NCBI RefSeq assembly: GCF_020509005.1
Contig: NC_063013.1
Coordinates: 186,001-250,000, forward strand
DNA length: 64,000 nt
Source: Fulvia fulva
Taxonomy: Eukaryota; Ascomycota; Dothideomycetes; Mycosphaerellales; Mycosphaerellaceae
Reading direction: 5' to 3'
Of the stretch, positions 1 to 11,075 are shown in pieces. A program made the position numbers and the translations under genes. Every line of letters begins with the position of its first letter. Positions within the stretch are counted from its first letter, which is position 1. The notes under the pieces were generated by a model. The model did not search any database, was not told the DNA's origin, and saw only the letters and a list, made by a program, of their open reading frames with translations.

Positions 1-1328
1 TTTAGGATTGCATGTAGACTTGCAACAAGGTTCTTCTTACGGTCCTCAGACAGGATCTGCTCATATCCATTCTTCTCTTTCAAAGCACTGAAGTCGAACC
101 AGGCTTCGAAAGACTCAAGTTTGTCGAAGATGCTGGGCATCAGAAAGTGCAGTAATGACCACAACTCAGTCAGGTTGTTCTGCAGTGGTGTTCCAGTGAT
201 GAGCAACCTGTTGGCTGATTGGTATGACTGGAGCTCGCGAATGAGCCTGCAGTCCATGTTCTTGATGCGATGACCCTCGTCAATGATGATGAACTTCCAT
301 CCGAGATGTGCCAGATGCTTCCTGTCGTTCATACAGATCTCGTAACTGGTACATATCACCGGGAAGGTCTCGCTGCCGGGATTACGCAACTTCGTCTTTC
401 GCAACTCCTCTCGTTCTTGCTTGCTGCCGTGGTACAGCACTACTGGGATGTCCGGGGTCCACTTCTTGAATTCCGCAACCCAATTGCTGGTGGTACTCAA
501 CGGGGCAGCAATCAGGAACGGGCCATGCACGCCTTTGCCTCGCAAGAATGCCAGAAATGAGATTGTCTGAATCGTTTTGCCAAGACCCATTTCATCTGCC
601 AGGATGCCATTGAGACCATTCTCATACAACGAAGTAAGCCAGTCTAGTCCCTCCAGCTGATAGTTCCTCATCAGTCCACCAGTCACCAGCTCAGGCTGCT
701 TTGCAGAGCGCAGCTCTTGGAAGCCAATCTCACTTGGCTTGACATCGGTATCTTTCGTCTCCTCTGCCAGTGCTTCAGATATCGACGTCTGGCCAGCCTT
801 GGCTTGGACATCTTCTTTCTTCATATAGTCGGCAATCTTGCCGCCTTTGGTATTCTTCGCAGGTCGCCCCCTCTTGGGCAGCTCTTTCTTTGTGCCTGCA
901 CTCTGCTCAGCGTCCTGCGCATTCGCTTCAGCTGCTGCTGCACCTCTCGTGGCTCTCTTCTGTCCAGCTTGTGGCATCTGCTCTGCCTTCTCTTCCTTCT
1001 TCTGGGCTCGCTTCTTGCTTGCCTCGTCATTAGCTTCCTCCGCTTCCTCTTGCGAAGTCATCTGCTGTAACATGATCGCAGAGTACAGCTTGCTTTGGCT
1101 GAGCAGGTACTCGAGTGCCTTGTACTTCTGATCGACAACTTCTGCGCCGCCCTTAATGTCCTTTTCTCGTTCAGCTGCCAGCTTTCGTTCGCGCTTCTCA
1201 TCCTGCTTTCGTCGCGCGTCTGCCATACGCGCCTCCTCCTTCTCCATGGCTGCCGATGCTCCGCCATCTCGAGTCTCTGGCGATGTGGGTGGCGTTGACT
1301 CCATTGACGTCGCTACTTCGGAAGACAT
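1..1328 (-). CDS. IRC5: SNF2-family chromatin remodelling ATPase, LSH/Irc5 (MUS-30) type, 3' part cut off by window edge
   Basis: One uninterrupted reading frame runs from an ATG at 1328 off the left edge, giving the first ~442 residues. The N-terminal ~200 residues are charged and low-complexity, with basic runs. The SNF2 ATPase core follows: motif I ADEMGLGKT at about residues 244-252, Walker B DEGH at 350-353, motif III ITGTPLQNN at about 374-382. The order and wording of the motifs, and the spacing between DEGH and ITGTP, fit the LSH/HELLS-Irc5-MUS-30 branch better than ISWI; that subfamily call is an inference. Such proteins are ATP-driven nucleosome remodellers linked to DNA repair and, in animals and plants, DNA methylation. 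The C-terminal helicase lobe lies outside the window. No intron is needed in the visible part. It is transcribed away from CPD1 across a ~410-bp gap. Confidence 0.88.
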   Translation of the reverse strand, partial: MSSEVATSMESTPPTSPETRDGGASAAMEKEEARMADARRKQDEKRERKLAAEREKDIKGGAEVVDQKYKALEYLLSQSKLYSAIMLQQMTSQEEAEEANDEASKKRAQKKEEKAEQMPQAGQKRATRGAAAAEANAQDAEQSAGTKKELPKRGRPAKNTKGGKIADYMKKEDVQAKAGQTSISEALAEETKDTDVKPSEIGFQELRSAKQPELVTGGLMRNYQLEGLDWLTSLYENGLNGILADEMGLGKTIQTISFLAFLRGKGVHGPFLIAAPLSTTSNWVAEFKKWTPDIPVVLYHGSKQEREELRKTKLRNPGSETFPVICTSYEICMNDRKHLAHLGWKFIIIDEGHRIKNMDCRLIRELQSYQSANRLLITGTPLQNNLTELWSLLHFLMPSIFDKLESFEAWFDFSALKEKNGYEQILSEDRKKNLVASLHAIL

Positions 1329-1737
1329 GTTCTAATCATACACCCCTTGCAATATGAGGCCTCGAACGAAATTAAACAGAGATGCCACCCAAGATACAAT
1401 ACGAAACAAAGGAGAGCAACGCGAAAAGGTGAAAGCAGTGGACAATGACGACCTTCATCTTCGACGCGTTGCCGATCGAGATTGACCGTGTCAAGATCGC
1501 GTCTCAAGATCCCGCTAACCTCTTTCGCACAAACGGCTCAGCCGAGGAAGGAGAAACGGAGACATCCCTGCCCCACATTGCCACCACTGTGTACAGTGTA
1601 GGCGATTCATTCACTTACATCCACCAGACGAGAATATCATCCCGTAACAGAAAGGTCTCCAGTCCACATAGTACCACCAGAGCAGCAACACCAGTCCACC
1701 TCATCCATCCATAAACCATAAACACCACACCGCAACA
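1329..1737. promoter_or_regulatory. Divergent intergenic region between the SNF2 helicase and CPD1
   Basis: About 410 bp separate two outward-facing start codons, so both promoters must sit here. A short open frame at 1445-1714 has no recognisable content and is best read as leader sequence. I see no clear TATA box. Confidence 0.5.
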
Positions 1738-2367
1738 ATGGGCGGCTTATCGCTGTGGCTTATTCCTCATGATGACAAACCCTTCGTCAAGACGATGCAA
1801 GAACTGATCTCTGAAACAATTCCCCGTCAATTCGATGCCAAGACCCACAGCTTCCAGCCTCACGTTACAGTGACCTCCGACATCTCGGAAGACGCAATGA
1901 AAGGAAAGTCGCCCCAAGAATGGCTCGACTCCCTCCTCCTCGACGAACTAAAGCTCAAGAACGAACACAACGAAGTCCTCCTCGAGCTCGACACAATCGA
2001 AGCCGAGGATCCTTTCTTCCGAAAAATGAACATCGCCCTGAAAGACAACGAAAACCTCCGGAAATTAGTCGCCCTATGTCGACGAGAGTCTGGACTTGAT
2101 GAGGCATTTGCGCAGAAGGAGTATAGGCCTCATTTCAGTCTGCTGTATTCGGATATTCCGACGAAGGACGTGAAGGCGAAGGTTCCGCTGATTGAGATGA
2201 AGATTGGCTTTGCGCTGGGGGATCTGTTTGCGTGCTGTGGTGGGGCGTTGTGTTTGGGTGGCAGTATGGTGTTGGTGGATACGAGGAAGGAGATTGAGGA
2301 GTGGAGTGTTATGGCGACGAGGGTGACGCCTTGGGCTATGTGGAGGGCTACGAGAGGGTTGCTTTGA
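1738..2367 (+). CDS. CPD1: 2',3'-cyclic-nucleotide 3'-phosphodiesterase (2H phosphoesterase, CPD1-like)
   Basis: A single-exon gene of 209 codons. Two H-x-[TS]-x signatures of the 2H phosphoesterase fold are visible: HVTV at residues 42-45 and HFSL at 132-135, about 90 residues apart as in yeast Cpd1. These histidines hydrolyse cyclic phosphates; fungal and plant members convert ADP-ribose 1'',2''-cyclic phosphate, a by-product of tRNA splicing, to the 1''-phosphate. The N-terminus (GGLSLWLIP) is also typical. The ATG is preceded by CAACA, a good fungal start context. Length matches the family (about 200-240 residues). Wobble use is GC-rich early and changes to a more G/T-rich style after about position 2090, a shift also seen in other genes here. 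Confidence 0.88.
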   Translation: MGGLSLWLIPHDDKPFVKTMQELISETIPRQFDAKTHSFQPHVTVTSDISEDAMKGKSPQEWLDSLLLDELKLKNEHNEVLLELDTIEAEDPFFRKMNIALKDNENLRKLVALCRRESGLDEAFAQKEYRPHFSLLYSDIPTKDVKAKVPLIEMKIGFALGDLFACCGGALCLGGSMVLVDTRKEIEEWSVMATRVTPWAMWRATRGLL

Positions 2368-3463
2368 GGTGATGAGTGAAGCATTCAGGGCTGGCGATGC
2401 AGTGCGTAGTGTGAAAGCAGGTTTGGTAGCTTGGTCATGATTTACGGCTGATGGTTGATAGGATGAGTCTCAGGTGCCGATTCTCATGGCATTCTGGCTT
2501 GCTGGCGGTAAGTGTACGTATGCAGATCTGTCGTTCGTCACTTGGGCTGTCGCAGACTCAGCTCGGCTGCTTGTATTGAATCGAGACGTGGCTGCCCGAC
2601 TTTACAATGTGCCCAATTGCACGCAGCTAACGCAAAGACAGACCCTGAAGTGTGTTGTAGGAAGACTGTGGGTACAATCCTGTCAACAACGCCGGCGATG
2701 GAGGTCATGACCATCCGAGGGCTGGCGGACCAGGCTGACTCTGGGCCCAAGGGTCGGAAGACGCGCTGTCCTTGTCCGCGTCGAGTGCTCCGTGTAAGGA
2801 CCCCTGCCTTGCAGAGGATCAGGGGCAATCCAGTGGCTAAAAACACGACTGCGGCAGCCTGGTAGAATCGCTTCGTACTCGAGGCTCCCGACTTATGCGG
2901 CAATAAAGCCTGACCGCATGATGTGGGCGTCACTGACCAAAGGATACCTTATCCTGCAAGCTCATGAAATGCATGCTCCGTATCCACAAAACAATCATTG
3001 AAGTGACCACCAGTACAATAGGCAATGTACAATTGCCATTGGAGCGAGCAGCCTCGCCGTGGCGTATCTGTTCAAGGCACCATAGACGCATGTACAGATG
3101 CATGAGGGATTGTTGCCCCGTTGGTAAGGAATTCCTTACACCGATTCAGTAAGACGTTCCAGCTACGGGGCCCGAGTTCGTGCTCTTCGATACATAATAG
3201 AAGATAGCCGGATAGGTAGTCCAACCATCTCACAATAAACAGCATCGTGAATGAGTTGAAGAGAGAAGGAGGAAGTTGAAGCGCGGTGCGAAGAGTTTGT
3301 AAGGCTGGAGCGGGCGAGGCCGTAGCTGCCGGCCAATGAGCACCTTCCTCGACATGATTATCCGTGCACTCCTCTTGAGCTTCAGTTTGCCATACCTCAT
3401 GACATCGTAGCCGCACCCATTCGCTTCTCGCTACTTTCACCTTATCGCGGCGACGCAGGCAAC
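2368..3463. other. Intergenic, 1.1 kb, no supported gene
   Basis: Several short overlapping frames exist (for example 2538-2933 on the minus strand), but none shows a domain, a signal peptide or codon use like its neighbours. The part just before 3464 is presumably the promoter and leader of the complex I gene. Confidence 0.4.
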
Positions 3464-5834
3464 ATGGCGAGGCAAGCACTACTGCGATCGCTGGCCCGCT
3501 CGCCGGCCACAGCGACTCTCAATGCCACACGCACCGCGCGCACCTTTGCCACGAGTACAAGACGGCACGCCGAAGTGGAGCTCACAGTCGATGGCAAGAA
3601 GGTCTCAATAGAAGGTATGGCCGTGGTTCTGAAGCTCCAGGCAGACAGAAGCTATACTAACGCATTGGGACAGCCGGCTCTGCCCTCATTCAAGCCTGCG
3701 AGAAGGCCGGCGCCACGATTCCACGATACTGTTACCACGAGAAACTTATGATTGCCGGAAACTGTCGAATGTGCCTTGTCGAAGTCGAGCGAGCACCAAA
3801 GCCAGTAGCGTCATGCGCATGGCCCGTACAACCCGGAATGGTCGTGAAGACCAACAGCCCACTCACACACAAAGCAAGAGAAGGTGTCATGGAATTTCTA
3901 CTGGCAAATCACCCATTGGATTGCCCAATTTGTGACCAGGGAGGTGAATGTGACTTGCAAGATCAGAGCATGAGATATGGTTCAGACAGAGGGCGCTTCC
4001 ACGAATTGGATGGCAAGAGAGCAGTAGAGGATAAGAACATTGGACCACTGGTCAAGGTGAGTAGAGTGTACATTGGTGGCATAAGAAGCAGACATACTGA
4101 CAGAGGCAGACATCCATGAACCGCTGTATTCACTGTACACGATGTGTCCGGTTCGCAAACGATGTTGCTGGCGCGCCTGAGCTCGGCAGCACTGGACGTG
4201 GAAACGACATTCAAATCGGCACATACCTCGAAACCGCTCTCGACACTGAACTTTCCGGCAACGTCATCGATCTCTGCCCCGTTGGTGCCCTCACATCAAA
4301 GCCATACGCTTTCCGTGCACGGCCGTGGGAGCTTTCACACACAGAGACTATCGATGTACACAATGGTCTGGGCAGCAACATCCGCATGGACGGCCGCGGT
4401 CTCCAGGTCATGAGGATCTTGCCACGATTGAATGATGACGTGAACGAGGAGTGGATTGACGACAAGACTCGCTTCGCTTGCGACGGACTCAGCACACAAC
4501 GACTTACTACTCCGCTCATTCGAAGGGATAACCAGTTCCAGCCTGCGACATGGGAGAACGTTCTTGTTGAAATCAGCGAGAAGTTCAAGCAGCTTGCACC
4601 AAAGGGTGACGAGGTGAAGTTCGTTGCTGGAGAACTTGTCGAGACTGAGCTCTTGGTCGCCGCAAAGGACTTGGCCAACCGCCTCGGCTCTGAGAACCTC
4701 GCTCTGGACCACCCACAAGGCTCAGCACCACTCGCACACGGAATCGACGTTCGATCGAACTTTGCTTTCAACTCCAAGATCTACGGCGTGGAGCAAGCCG
4801 ATGCCATCCTCCTGGTTGGCACCAACCCGCGATGGGAGGCTGCAGTACTGAACGCAAGAATTCGCAAGCAGTGGCTCCGATCAGATCTCGAGGTCGGCCT
4901 TGTTGGACAGGACTTTGAGTCGACCTTCGACTATGAGAACCTCGGTGCTTCAGCAAAGGACCTCAAGACTGCTCTCGGTGGCGCTTGGGGCGAGAAGCTC
5001 AAGTCTGCCAAGAACCCTATGATCATTGTTGGATCTGGAGCTGTCGAACACCCTGACGCCAAGGCCATCTACGAGACTGTCGGCTCGTTCGTCGAGAAGA
5101 ACAAGGCCAACTTTGTCACCGACGAGTGGAATGGCTACAACGTGTTGCAACGTGCTGCTTCAAGAGCTGGTGCTTTCGAGGTTGGCTTCACAGTCGCCAG
5201 CCCAGAGACTGCAAAGACCACACCCAAGGTCATCTGGCTGCTTGGCGCTGACGAGATCGAGGCTGCTGATATACCGAAAGATGCTTTCGTAATTTACCAA
5301 GGTCACCACGGTGACCGCGGTGCCGCGCTCGCTGACGTCATACTTCCTGGTGCCTCTTACGCCGAGAAGGGCGCCACGTGGGTCAACACTGAAGGCCGTG
5401 TCCAGATCTCCCGCGCTGCATCATCGTTATACGGTGCTGCACGCGACGACTGGAAGATCGTTCGCGCCGTTTCAGAGGCTCTTGGTACACCGCTGCCATA
5501 TGACGACGTTGAACAACTTCGCGACCGCATGGAGGAGATCTCACCTGCTCTCCGCCGGTACGACATTGTCGAGCCAACGTCCAAGGAACTTCAAGCACTC
5601 AGCAAAGTGCAGCTCATTGACCAGAACAAGGGATCCCAAGCATCAGGGCAACCTCTGCGACAAGTCATCGAGAACTTCTTTTTCACCAACAGCATATCAC
5701 GATCATCGCCGACAATGGCGAGATGTTCCGCAGCAAAGGCGGCAAAGAACCCAGAGACGAACTTCATGGCGCCCGGTGAACCCATCCCACAGGTCGCATA
5801 CGGACCACCACAAATTGCCGGTGCGAGTGCATAG
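3464..5834 (+). CDS. nuo-78: NADH:ubiquinone oxidoreductase 75-78 kDa subunit (complex I, NDUFS1/NuoG)
   Basis: Three exons: 3464-3614, 3674-4056 and 4110-5834; the 59- and 53-bp introns have GT-AG ends and phases that join cleanly to 752 residues. The first ~30 residues are rich in Arg, Ala, Ser and Thr, as in a mitochondrial presequence. The N-terminal 2Fe-2S ferredoxin-like domain (CRMCLVE), then cysteine clusters for 4Fe-4S centres ([17 protein letters not shown]), precede a long molybdopterin-oxidoreductase-like domain. This is the electron-entry arm of complex I: it carries electrons from the flavin site along the N-module iron-sulfur chain on the matrix side. Length agrees with the ~740-residue fungal orthologues. 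The ATG at 3464 (ACATGG context) is the first in frame before the presequence. Confidence 0.96.
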
Positions 5835-7443
5835 TTGTGCATAGCGTTGGCGGTTTGATGTGAGGATTATGCAAAAGGGCATTGTATATAGGCCGGCGCA
5901 TGAGGCGTTTACACACAGCGTGTATGTATATTGCGAGACGTTCCTAGTATGTGGTGGCTATTCTTGTTTGAGGCGACGTTGAGTTTCGGCGCAGTGCTAC
6001 CTCCGTATGGATCTCGGTAAAGATCCGGCCCCCGTTTCAGACGTTCCCAATCTCGGCACACGCGCGGCTCACGCCATCCGGAGAGCCACGCTGGTCTACG
6101 ATATCGGCAAGTCTGCTGTATGGGGAATACGAAGACCATGGCAGCATTGAGGAGTTGGTTCTCGGACGTGATGAGAAAGGAACAGCTCGAAACAGACATT
6201 ACTACACCTCGTTGTGATTTGAGCTTACGCAGCACAGCAAAAGCGCTGGTGCTCCGAACGTGGAGGAGTGATGGGTTACCTGTCCGTGTCGGAGTACAGC
6301 GTCTTCGCGCAGGCGAGGAAAATGCGCTTTTAGCTGTCGCCACATCGATGTTGGGTTATTGGCTCTATACCTAGATTTTGCTAGGATGATCGGTCCGCCG
6401 GGATTTAAAATGTAACTCGGCTGCACGAAGACGCTGTAAATGGTGCAAAGAGCCAGGATCAACGATAGAAGGGCCAGCAGGGAGGCTGTAAGTTTGTAAC
6501 AGGACTCCCTGGGCGGTAGATTGGCTGCGAGACAAAGGACCGAATTGTCCGAGTTATCGTCGTAGCAGCAGTGGAGATGATGGCGACGCGCAGCAGGTGT
6601 CCTCTGTGGTGGTGGTCTTGCGTTGCCGCTGTCTCTGAGAGATGGGTAGCACCGCTGCTGTGTTCTTGCACTGCGCTGCGCCGCTGCTGCTGCGGTGATA
6701 ACTGATATGACGACGGGGGGACTGCGGAGGAAGCGGAAGCGGCTGTGTGGCGTTCCTGCAGGAGCAAGCGAGACTGTTCGTCGAAGCTTCAGCGCTAGCG
6801 GCGCATTTCAATTTCAGTGAAACAGCGCTCAGGGACGAGCAAGGGTACGCCCGTGCCGAACCCGGCACATCTTCATCTTTTGCATTAGGAATTTAGGATG
6901 CGCCACCGGGCGGACGACGTTGCGGCGAGCCAGCGTCCGCCGTCACAGCTTGGGGGGCCGTGGTAGGCCGTGGTAGGCACTGGGCAGCGTTGGCACGGTT
7001 GCGTCCATCCTTAACAGTAGTTGGTGGTCACTCGTGGGACTCGTGCGCTCGTGGCACCGGTGCTGGGATACAACCCCGTGTGCCTTCGAATGACGATCCT
7101 GCCTATCTGCCTGTGAAACATGGACCTTCACTACCTTTAGCCTCGCCTCGCACATCCACTCACGTCGACTCTCCTAAACTAAGCACAACTGCTGCACGCA
7201 TCGCACCTGCATTTGTTGCAGCCCGCACGCACCACCCACCACTCCGTTTGCTTCATCGTCACTCGTCCGGTATCAGGCCGCAGTCAACAGGCACTCCACT
7301 CCGTGCCTTTCACCTTGTCACCTTGACACCTTCAACCACCACCACCACCACCCTTCTTCCTTCTTTCACCACTCCATTGACCGGTTTTGCGCTGCTTTCC
7401 ACCCTCCTTTGGACACCAGCCTGGCGTCCGTACACTCATTAAC
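5835..7443. other. Intergenic, 1.6 kb, terminator of the complex I gene and promoter/leader of tyrosinase
   Basis: No frame here shows protein-like features. The last ~400 bp become pyrimidine-rich, with an ACC triplet run near 7335-7350, which suits a long 5' leader for the tyrosinase gene. In-frame ATG codons upstream of 7444 (for example 7387) are not used in my model. Confidence 0.4.
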
Positions 7444-9789
7444 ATGCTTTTCACCAGCGCGGCGCTCTCGTCGCTTTCCTTAATAGCCACTCTTTCACAG
7501 ACAGTTGCCGCTCATGGCTCGTCACACAACGCGCACCAGCGCCACCACCTCCGCCAGGCTGCGGAGGGAGACCCTGTCATCGTCACCGGCTCCAGGAGCT
7601 TCGGTGATGGCGAGGTGCACTCTCGTTTAGAGGTCAGCGACATGTTCACAAACCGACCCGACCAATGGACTCTGCTCATCCTGGCGATGGAGAAATTCCA
7701 GAGTGGAGGAGAGAGCAACCTCACGAGCTACTACGCTGTTTCCGGCATTCACGGCGTGCCGCGGGAGGAATGGGACGGTGTCCGTCAGTGCGACACCTGC
7801 CATGGTGCCGATGGATATTGCACTCACGACTCGGTCTTGTTCCCAGCATGGCACCGTGTCTACATGGTCTTCTTCGAGCGCCTGTTCCTCGAGATTGCGC
7901 AGGAGATTGCCGATTCTTACCCACCAGGTCCTTTGAGACGTCGTATGCAGAAGGCTGTCGAGTCCCTTCGCTGGCCATACTGGGACTGGGCTGCGAAGCC
8001 AGAGGGCGACCACTGCCTTCCGGAGTTCTTGAGCGCGCAGCAGATCAACATCACTGGCCAGAACGGCGACGAGACGATCGACAACCCATTGTACAGCTAC
8101 AAGTTTGTTGACCCGTCAAAACTCTACTACGCACCTTTCAACCAGTGGCACTCGACTCTGCGTTACCCCAACTCCAACAATGCTGATGTTTCGGGTGACG
8201 AGCAGTCCGTCGTCAATGCATTCGACAGCGTTCGCCAGACTCTGCAGGACCAGGTCTACTCTCTTTTGGCCAACTGTGACAACTACCTCTACTTCTCCAA
8301 CGATGCGCCAGGTGGCACATACGCAAAGTGCGCCAACAGCTTGGAGCAAATCCACAACAGCGTTCACACCACTGGTGGTGGCCCTGGTAGCAAGGACGTT
8401 TCCGGTGGTCACTTGACTTACCTTCCTCTTGCTGCCTTTGACCCAATCTTCTGGTTCCACCATTGCCAGGTCGACCGCATCTTTGCGCTCTGGCAGACAA
8501 TCTACCCGAACAGCTACGGCGCTGACCAGGTCGCACCGCACCACACATGGACCATTCCTGAGGGCTCCACCCAGGGCATCGACTCTGATCTGACCCCGTT
8601 CCGTGATTCACCAAACAGCTTCTGGACTACACGCAAGGTGCGGGATTGGCAGAACACCTTCGGCTACACTTACCCCGAGTTCGCCTCGACCGATGGTAGC
8701 AGACAGGCGATCATCAATGCTGTGAACGGCCTATACGGTCCTAACGCTGACAAGACTGCCCCGTCGATCTCGAGGACAGTTGAGAAGGGTTCCCTCAACA
8801 AGCGTGCTCTCCAGCCATCTGGACCACCTCCTCCAAGCCATGGTTCGTCCACAACCGAGCAGGATTCGTTGACACCATTGGAGGATTCGCCAGCACCGCA
8901 AGGAGACTCGCCGGAGCAGCCTTCCGGTTCGTACAATGTGTCTACCGCGCACAGCGTGTCTTACAGCACCTCGTACAGCACTGCCACCTCGACTGGTTAC
9001 GGCTCGGTCTCGACTGGCCACCCAGCGGTGTACCCGAACATGACGGTCGGCGGCAACAACCCCTTTAAGACCAGCAACGGCAGCACCTACGAGTACATGT
9101 GCCACTTCCAGTCTCCTCGCTACACATTGAACGGCTCATACGTGATCTACGCATTCGACGGCACACCAGAGTCCGACGACACCACAACCTGGAACGGTGA
9201 CAAGAGCTGCATTGGATCGATCGGTATCATGGCTGGTGGTGACATGGCGAAGCCGGATGTCATCTCGTACGGAGGTGTCCCAATGACCCGTCATCTGCAG
9301 GAGCGCTGCAAGGAGGGCAAGCTGGAGGGCATGCAGGAGAAGCACGTAACGCCATACCTGGCCAAGAACCTCGAGTGGAAGATTGTGCGCTCAGGCGAGG
9401 TCATCGACCCCGATGTCGTCCCCAACTTCCAGGCCGCTGTCTACTCCGGCACTTCTTCCCCAGCAGGACCAAACTCTCTCGGTAGCTGGCACAGCTACAC
9501 TCCTCAGGTCGAGGTCACCAAGAACAAGGCCGGTGGTGCACAATCCGCTCCAGTCGCCGACTGCCCTGTCCCATCCCCATTTTCGCCAGCCTCGCCAGTT
9601 GCTGCGCCTTACCCAGCTCCTAACGGGACTGCTCCAGGCGGATACGGATACCCACCTGCCGGTACTGGCGCACCATCTGGCACTGGCGTTTCGCCCAACC
9701 AGCCTCCCGCCTACACCGGCGCTGCCGGCAAGCCTTCATTCCAGATCGCGGGTCTGTTGGCGGCGGCTGGTCTCGTTGCTGTTTTGTAA
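7444..9789 (+). CDS. Secreted or surface-anchored tyrosinase (type 3 copper o-diphenol oxidase)
   Basis: Single exon, 781 residues. Starting at 7444 gives a signal peptide (hydrophobic residues 2-23, then AHG). CuA ligands are read at H103, H128 and H137; C126-T-H128 has the Cys-x-His arrangement that forms the thioether bridge in fungal tyrosinases. CuB ligands H304, H308 and H339 lie in Q-x-H-N-S-x-H and F-x-F-H-H. The tyrosinase C-terminal cap domain follows at about residues 530-690. A dibasic KR at 453-454, between catalytic domain and cap, is a plausible Kex2 site for activation. After a Ser/Thr- and Pro-rich stretch the protein ends in a short hydrophobic tail, like a GPI-anchor signal. 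It oxidises mono- and o-diphenols to quinones, usually for melanin. The earlier in-frame ATG at 7387 would bury the signal peptide. Confidence 0.95.
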   Translation: MLFTSAALSSLSLIATLSQTVAAHGSSHNAHQRHHLRQAAEGDPVIVTGSRSFGDGEVHSRLEVSDMFTNRPDQWTLLILAMEKFQSGGESNLTSYYAVSGIHGVPREEWDGVRQCDTCHGADGYCTHDSVLFPAWHRVYMVFFERLFLEIAQEIADSYPPGPLRRRMQKAVESLRWPYWDWAAKPEGDHCLPEFLSAQQINITGQNGDETIDNPLYSYKFVDPSKLYYAPFNQWHSTLRYPNSNNADVSGDEQSVVNAFDSVRQTLQDQVYSLLANCDNYLYFSNDAPGGTYAKCANSLEQIHNSVHTTGGGPGSKDVSGGHLTYLPLAAFDPIFWFHHCQVDRIFALWQTIYPNSYGADQVAPHHTWTIPEGSTQGIDSDLTPFRDSPNSFWTTRKVRDWQNTFGYTYPEFASTDGSRQAIINAVNGLYGPNADKTAPSISRTVEKGSLNKRALQPSGPPPPSHGSSTTEQDSLTPLEDSPAPQGDSPEQPSGSYNVSTAHSVSYSTSYSTATSTGYGSVSTGHPAVYPNMTVGGNNPFKTSNGSTYEYMCHFQSPRYTLNGSYVIYAFDGTPESDDTTTWNGDKSCIGSIGIMAGGDMAKPDVISYGGVPMTRHLQERCKEGKLEGMQEKHVTPYLAKNLEWKIVRSGEVIDPDVVPNFQAAVYSGTSSPAGPNSLGSWHSYTPQVEVTKNKAGGAQSAPVADCPVPSPFSPASPVAAPYPAPNGTAPGGYGYPPAGTGAPSGTGVSPNQPPAYTGAAGKPSFQIAGLLAAAGLVAVL

Positions 9790-9900
9790 GTACCGATCAC
9801 ATCGGAATGATTGCACTTGATGGAGAGAAATTTGCATTGCGCGCGCGAGATACCACGACGACTATCCCATAAAAGGCAGGCTCAGACCAGATGACAACCC

Positions 9901-9916
9901 GGACGGACGGACGGAC
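9901..9916. repeat. (GGAC)4 microsatellite
   Basis: Four perfect GGAC units just downstream of the tyrosinase stop codon, read directly. Confidence 0.9.
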
Positions 9917-10640
9917 TACTACTATCCCGATGTGTAATTTCTGTAGCTAGACCTCGAGAGAGAATGGAATGTGCCAGGAGCGCAGAAGAGCGGTCACTGA
10001 ATGCTGCTGTTGTTGCTATATGCTATGCACAGGGCGGAGCATTGAGGTGTGTTGTGTTGTGTAGAGATGGAATTGCTACCTTGCTGTAACTAGAGATTAC
10101 TACCCAACCCACAAATCTTTTCTTGGACCTCATTATTCTGCGTTTCTTCGCGGTCCATTGGCGAGGACCAGGATTGTATAGTAATTTTAGCGACACCCAG
10201 CCTTCGGAGAGGAGCTTCAGCTTTATGCAATGTCTGTTCGTATGTTTCAGCCGCGGCGAGCGGCAATGACCACAGCGTAGAGCATTCGCTATACAGTGGG
10301 AAGCCACGGACCTGTCTTCACACACAAAGCACGACAAGTCTTCTGCGCCACAGCTAGAATTACCCATCAGGGCGCCATGCAAGTCGCAGAAAGCGTCAAG
10401 ATGGCGACTAGGGGAATGAAACTCACAGAGAAAGTGTTAGGTCTACAGCATAAATGTACAAGCTTTCCCTGCACCGTCGTGCAGCAGTCCTTGCGCTTTC
10501 CCTGCTTCGTCCGGAAGTCTGAGCATGGGGGCTGGATGGATCATGGATGGATGTGCCGCGGAAAAGACGGGACGGCGTGAGGACTTGACGCTTATAACAA
10601 TACGGTATTATATGAAGTGTCAGGGAGAGGAGAGGAGACG

Positions 10641-10680
10641 GTGCATGGTGCATGGTGTATGGTGTATGGTGTATGGTGTG
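10641..10680. repeat. Heptanucleotide tandem repeat (GTGYATG)n
   Basis: Five consecutive 7-bp units, GTGCATG twice then GTGTATG three times, followed by a partial unit. The C-to-T change sits at the same place in the last three units. Confidence 0.85.
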
Positions 10681-11042
10681 TTTTGTGGTAGGATGTGGTC
10701 GAGATTAGGTTACCTTTGCAGGAAGGAATGAGCGCTTGGGCTGATGGGGAATGGTCTTGGCGGGGACATGTTAGCGTGGAAGCCCGTGTGGAAGGCGTGG
10801 AAGTTATTCTCGAGGCTTGAGCGAGTCCTCGTACGACGATTAGTAATCACCTTTGACAGTATGCGAGGGAAGATGGTGTTGCTTCATTGACTATGAGAAT
10901 ATTCTGACCTGGCTTGTTGTGGTTGATACTCGTCGAGGGTGTGGTTTGCAAGATGTGACAGTTGAGGAGCGTTCGTTGCGGGAAGTGAAGGAGGGATTGT
11001 TGACGCTGTAGAGGCTACGGCAATGACGGCGAAGCACGATGG

Positions 11043-11075
11043 ACTGGGACAACATGACGCAGATGTTGTCCCAGT
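11043..11075. repeat. Perfect 13-bp inverted repeat with 7-nt loop
   Basis: Left arm 11043-11055 (ACTGGGACAACAT) is the exact reverse complement of right arm 11063-11075. The loop is GACGCAG. It lies in a gene-poor stretch with no T-run after it, so it is not an obvious terminator. Confidence 0.85.

Noticed and set aside
2538..2933. Minus-strand 131-codon frame between CPD1 and the complex I gene
   Set aside because: No recognisable motif and no codon pattern like its neighbours. One hydrophobic patch is not enough.
7387..7443. Upstream in-frame ATG for tyrosinase
   Set aside because: It would place ~19 extra residues before a clear signal peptide starting at 7444.
10641..10680. Short repeats considered as a CRISPR-like or telomeric array
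   Set aside because: A 7-bp unit without spacers is a plain minisatellite, and the motif is not the fungal telomere repeat TTAGGG.
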